A stretch of DNA of 64,000 nucleotides from Pseudomonas mangrovi (GTDB lineage: Bacteria > Pseudomonadota > Gammaproteobacteria > Pseudomonadales > Pseudomonadaceae): the NCBI RefSeq assembly GCF_003052585.1, contig NZ_QASN01000011.1, positions 16,788 through 80,787 on the forward strand, in the 5' to 3' direction. This document shows positions 62,452 to 64,000 of this stretch, in pieces. Under the pieces are notes generated by a model that had not been told where the DNA came from, did not search any database, and worked only from the letters and a program-made list of their open reading frames with translations. Position 1 is the stretch's first letter; every line of letters starts with the position of its first letter. Position numbers and translations under genes: made by a program.

Positions 62452-62922
62452 TTAACGCTCTGCTTTTACTAAATGACCGTAGCTGCCAAATTTGGGAAAA
62501 GGCTCCCAGTTAGCGCTTATATCTGTGATGCGCTCTGCACTATCAAGCTTGTGCGAAGGGGAAAACACTTCTCTTCTTATGATTAGCTTTCCATCAAGGC
62601 TAAATATGTAGCTAGTACCTTTAAGAACCTTGTCAGAGTTTGGCTCAAATTCACGGTGTGTAGCCATTGAAAGGAAAAGCTTGCCTGGCTCTTCCTCTTG
62701 AAATGAGTAAGAAAGTACCTCTCTAAGCTTCTCATCAAGGAAGCCTACCCCGACAAAGCCCCTCTTCACTTCGAGAAAGCAGGTGGGATTGGTATGGGAG
62801 CCGATTAGTGCACAGTAAAGCTCACCGCCTTCGTGAAGCGCCTGCGCTTGTACAGCGGTGTACGGTTCTAGAGCACGTTTTTTGGCTCTAAACCAGCCTT
62901 TGCAGTAAAATACTTCGGACAT
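62452..62922 (-). CDS. Hypothetical cassette protein, 156 aa
   Basis: Starts MSEVFYCKGWFRAKKRALEPYTAVQAQALHEGGE. The middle has VEVKRGFVGVGFLDEKLREVLSYSFQEEEPGKLFLS, a beta-rich pattern, and the C-terminus ISANWEPFPKFGSYGHLVKAER. No signal peptide or membrane segment. Bounded by attC 4 at its start and attC 3 at its stop. Codon use is AT-richer than the core genome. Family not recognised. Confidence 0.75.
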   Translation of the reverse strand: MSEVFYCKGWFRAKKRALEPYTAVQAQALHEGGELYCALIGSHTNPTCFLEVKRGFVGVGFLDEKLREVLSYSFQEEEPGKLFLSMATHREFEPNSDKVLKGTSYIFSLDGKLIIRREVFSPSHKLDSAERITDISANWEPFPKFGSYGHLVKAER

Positions 62923-62930
62923 TTCTTGCC

Positions 62931-63006
62931 TGCTAACGTTTGGTTAAGGGGCGGGCTTTAGCCCGTCCCAGTGAGCGCAGCGAACGATTTGAACCATTTG
63001 TTAGGC
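62931..63006 (-). other. attC site 4 (76 bp, Pseudomonas type)
   Basis: Complete site from TGCTAAC to GTTAGGC, with GGTTAAGGGGCGGGCTTTAG and CAGTGAGCGCAGCGAACGA. Read on the minus strand it follows the gene at 63017-63442 and precedes the one at 62452-62922. Confidence 0.92.
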
Positions 63007-63016
63007 CTTTAAATGA

Positions 63017-63442
63017 TCATGCAATGCTTTGTCCTGCAATAACGCTGGATAATAAATTTTCGAAGCTGTCGAAAGATTCAAGTTTTTCAGAAGGACGACC
63101 TAAGTTTGCTATGTGATATTGGTGATCAGCTAGATCAAAAACATACTCGTTGATATTGCCGCTGCCTCCTAGAAAAATAGAGCTGTCGTAATTTCTGTCT
63201 AAATTTAGACTAATTAGATCGTCAGTTGATTCGAAAAGCGCATTTTCTATTTGAGCACCATTCGTGACGCGGAGAAATCGAATATAGCCATCAGGAATTG
63301 CTCCAGGCAGCTGGCTTGCGGCGACCGTTTGGAGTTCATTGATCTTGCTGTCTGAAGCACTATCGTTTAGATGGACACTATATACATCGTTTTCTACGCA
63401 ATTTAGCAAGAATGCAATTGGGTCGTTATCGCGAAGGCTCAT
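63017..63442 (-). CDS. SMI1/KNR4-like (YrhA-like) cassette protein, 141 aa
   Basis: Contains ASQLPGAIPDGYIRFLRVTNGAQIENALFES, the helix-strand core of SMI1/KNR4 and YrhA-like proteins, and NINEYVFDLADHQYHIANLGRPSEKLESFDSFENLLSSV at the C-terminus. Such proteins are often immunity or structural partners of toxins. It lies between attC 5 and attC 4. AT-rich codons suggest acquisition with the cassette. The family call is less firm than for the protein at 61914-62378. Confidence 0.75.
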   Translation of the reverse strand: MSLRDNDPIAFLLNCVENDVYSVHLNDSASDSKINELQTVAASQLPGAIPDGYIRFLRVTNGAQIENALFESTDDLISLNLDRNYDSSIFLGGSGNINEYVFDLADHQYHIANLGRPSEKLESFDSFENLLSSVIAGQSIA

Positions 63443-63459
63443 GTGATTTTCCCCGCAGG

Positions 63460-63536
63460 GCCTAACGTTTGGTTAAGGGGCCGGCTTTAGCCGGTCCCGA
63501 GTGAGCGAAGCGAACGACTTGAACGCATTGTTAGGT
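63460..63536 (-). other. attC site 5 (77 bp, Pseudomonas type)
   Basis: Complete site from GCCTAAC to GTTAGGT, with GGTTAAGGGGCCGGCTTTAG and GAGTGAGCGAAGCGAACGA. The stem arms are changed in a compensating way relative to site 4 (GGGCCGGC/GCCGGTCC against GGGCGGGC/GCCCGTCC). Confidence 0.92.
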
Positions 63537-63546
63537 GCTGACTGCA

Positions 63547-63948
63547 CTACCTTATGTTCCATAGCCTAAATGTACAGCCTGACTTGCAGTATTGCCCAGG
63601 ATGCATCCAGCCGCTCTCGATAATTTGCGCTGCCTCTTTGAGGCTACATTGCTTTGCAAATGAAATTATTTGCTCTTTAGTGGTTGTGCCAGGAGCAACG
63701 ACAAAAAATGGCTCGCCGCATGACTGGCAGTGCTCTGTAGATGCCACATATGCAAGTCCTTCTTTTTCTAGAACATGCTTAAGCCCAACGAACTTTCGCT
63801 TGCTAACTGCTAGGTAAGCGCTCCTCCCTAACTCTGACTCTACTTCGCAAGCATGTTTTTCCCACCAGCTCTCAAGCTCCCAAGCTGGGCGCTTGCTCTC
63901 AGCGAAACGTTGGATTTCTTGAAGCAGCGCCGTGCGCATTTGAAGCAC
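63547..63948 (-). CDS. Hypothetical cassette protein with Cys motifs, 133 aa
   Basis: A helical N-terminus (LLQEIQRFAESKRPAWELESWWEKHACEVESEL) is followed by a short domain with CQSCGEPFFVVAPG and a later CKSGCTFRLW, which could bind one zinc. No signal peptide. Its ATG 63948 overlaps the first bases of attC 6, and attC 5 follows its stop. Family not recognised; the Cys pattern resembles small zinc-ribbon proteins. Confidence 0.75.
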   Translation of the reverse strand: MLQMRTALLQEIQRFAESKRPAWELESWWEKHACEVESELGRSAYLAVSKRKFVGLKHVLEKEGLAYVASTEHCQSCGEPFFVVAPGTTTKEQIISFAKQCSLKEAAQIIESGWMHPGQYCKSGCTFRLWNIR

Positions 63949-64000
63949 CTAACGTTTGGCTAAGGGGCCGGCTTAAGCCGGTCCCAGTGAGCGAAGCGAA
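63947..64000 (-). other. attC site 6, cut by window edge
   Basis: Starts ACCTAACGTTTGGCTAAGGG and continues into CCAGTGAGCGAAGCGAA at the last base of the window. The remaining end and the next cassette lie outside. Confidence 0.85.

Noticed and set aside
63017..64000. Integron integrase or attI within the window
   Set aside because: No tyrosine recombinase motif occurs in any frame of the array; the orientation places intI beyond the right edge.

Overview
The window reads as chromosomal DNA of a Pseudomonas, most likely from the P. mendocina / P. alcaligenes / P. stutzeri side of the genus. The grounds are high GC with GTG and TTG starts, a P. aeruginosa-style wbp O-antigen locus ending in wbpL-wbpM followed by a ComEA-like gene, a six-gene mnh (sha/pha) antiporter operon with fused A and B subunits, and an integron array with Pseudomonas-type 76-77 bp attC sites. 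The species call is inference.

Layout. 1-1.4 kb: the end of an unidentified gene and two small lipoproteins. 1.8-32.7 kb: one long O-antigen cluster, all on the + strand, mostly with overlapping or near-contiguous genes. It encodes (a) wbpA-B-D-E for a UDP-GlcNAc3NAcA-type diaminouronic acid; (b) pseC-pseF-methylase-pseGH-pseI for pseudaminic acid, with no pseB; (c) two complete sets of amidotransferase plus HisH plus HisF, predicted to turn acetamido groups into acetamidino groups, one set inside the pse block and one in the wbpG position; (d) a WbjB/WbvR/WbjD-type route to a UDP-6-deoxy-L-HexNAc; (e) WbpM, a WbpK/WbpV-like reductase and WbpL for the first sugar on the lipid carrier. Three further glycosyltransferase candidates plus WbpL would fit a four-sugar repeat. 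Export and polymerisation are over-represented: a stand-alone Wzx, a stand-alone Wzy-like protein, and an 805-residue protein that looks like a flippase domain joined to a polymerase/ligase domain. No wzz is present.

32.7-59.3 kb: mainly core-type genes: ComEA-like, SlyB-like, mnhABCDEFG, an FAD protein, a GAPDH homologue, a TonB receptor, two sugar-dehydrogenase-like proteins, DUF488, a pseudouridine-synthase homologue lacking the usual catalytic Asp, MAPEG, DJ-1/PfpI, and a run of small minus-strand hypothetical genes including a frameshifted P-loop kinase. This stretch carries five full copies and two half copies of a 145 bp intergenic element with terminal inverted repeats, and a hairpin MITE-like element between mnhF and mnhG.

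59.3-64 kb: the distal end of an integron cassette array read on the minus strand (integrase and attI would lie beyond the right edge). The cassettes are small, AT-richer genes, including SMI1/KNR4 (SUKH)-type immunity-like proteins. One attC is interrupted by an intact IS110-family, IS1111-group element. A second attC holds only the 206 bp 3' non-coding end of a close relative. That conserved non-coding segment carries short matches to the attC target on both sides of the insertion point and to the IS terminus, as expected of a bridge/seeker guide RNA. The intact element and the orphan guide-RNA relic are the most interesting features of the window.
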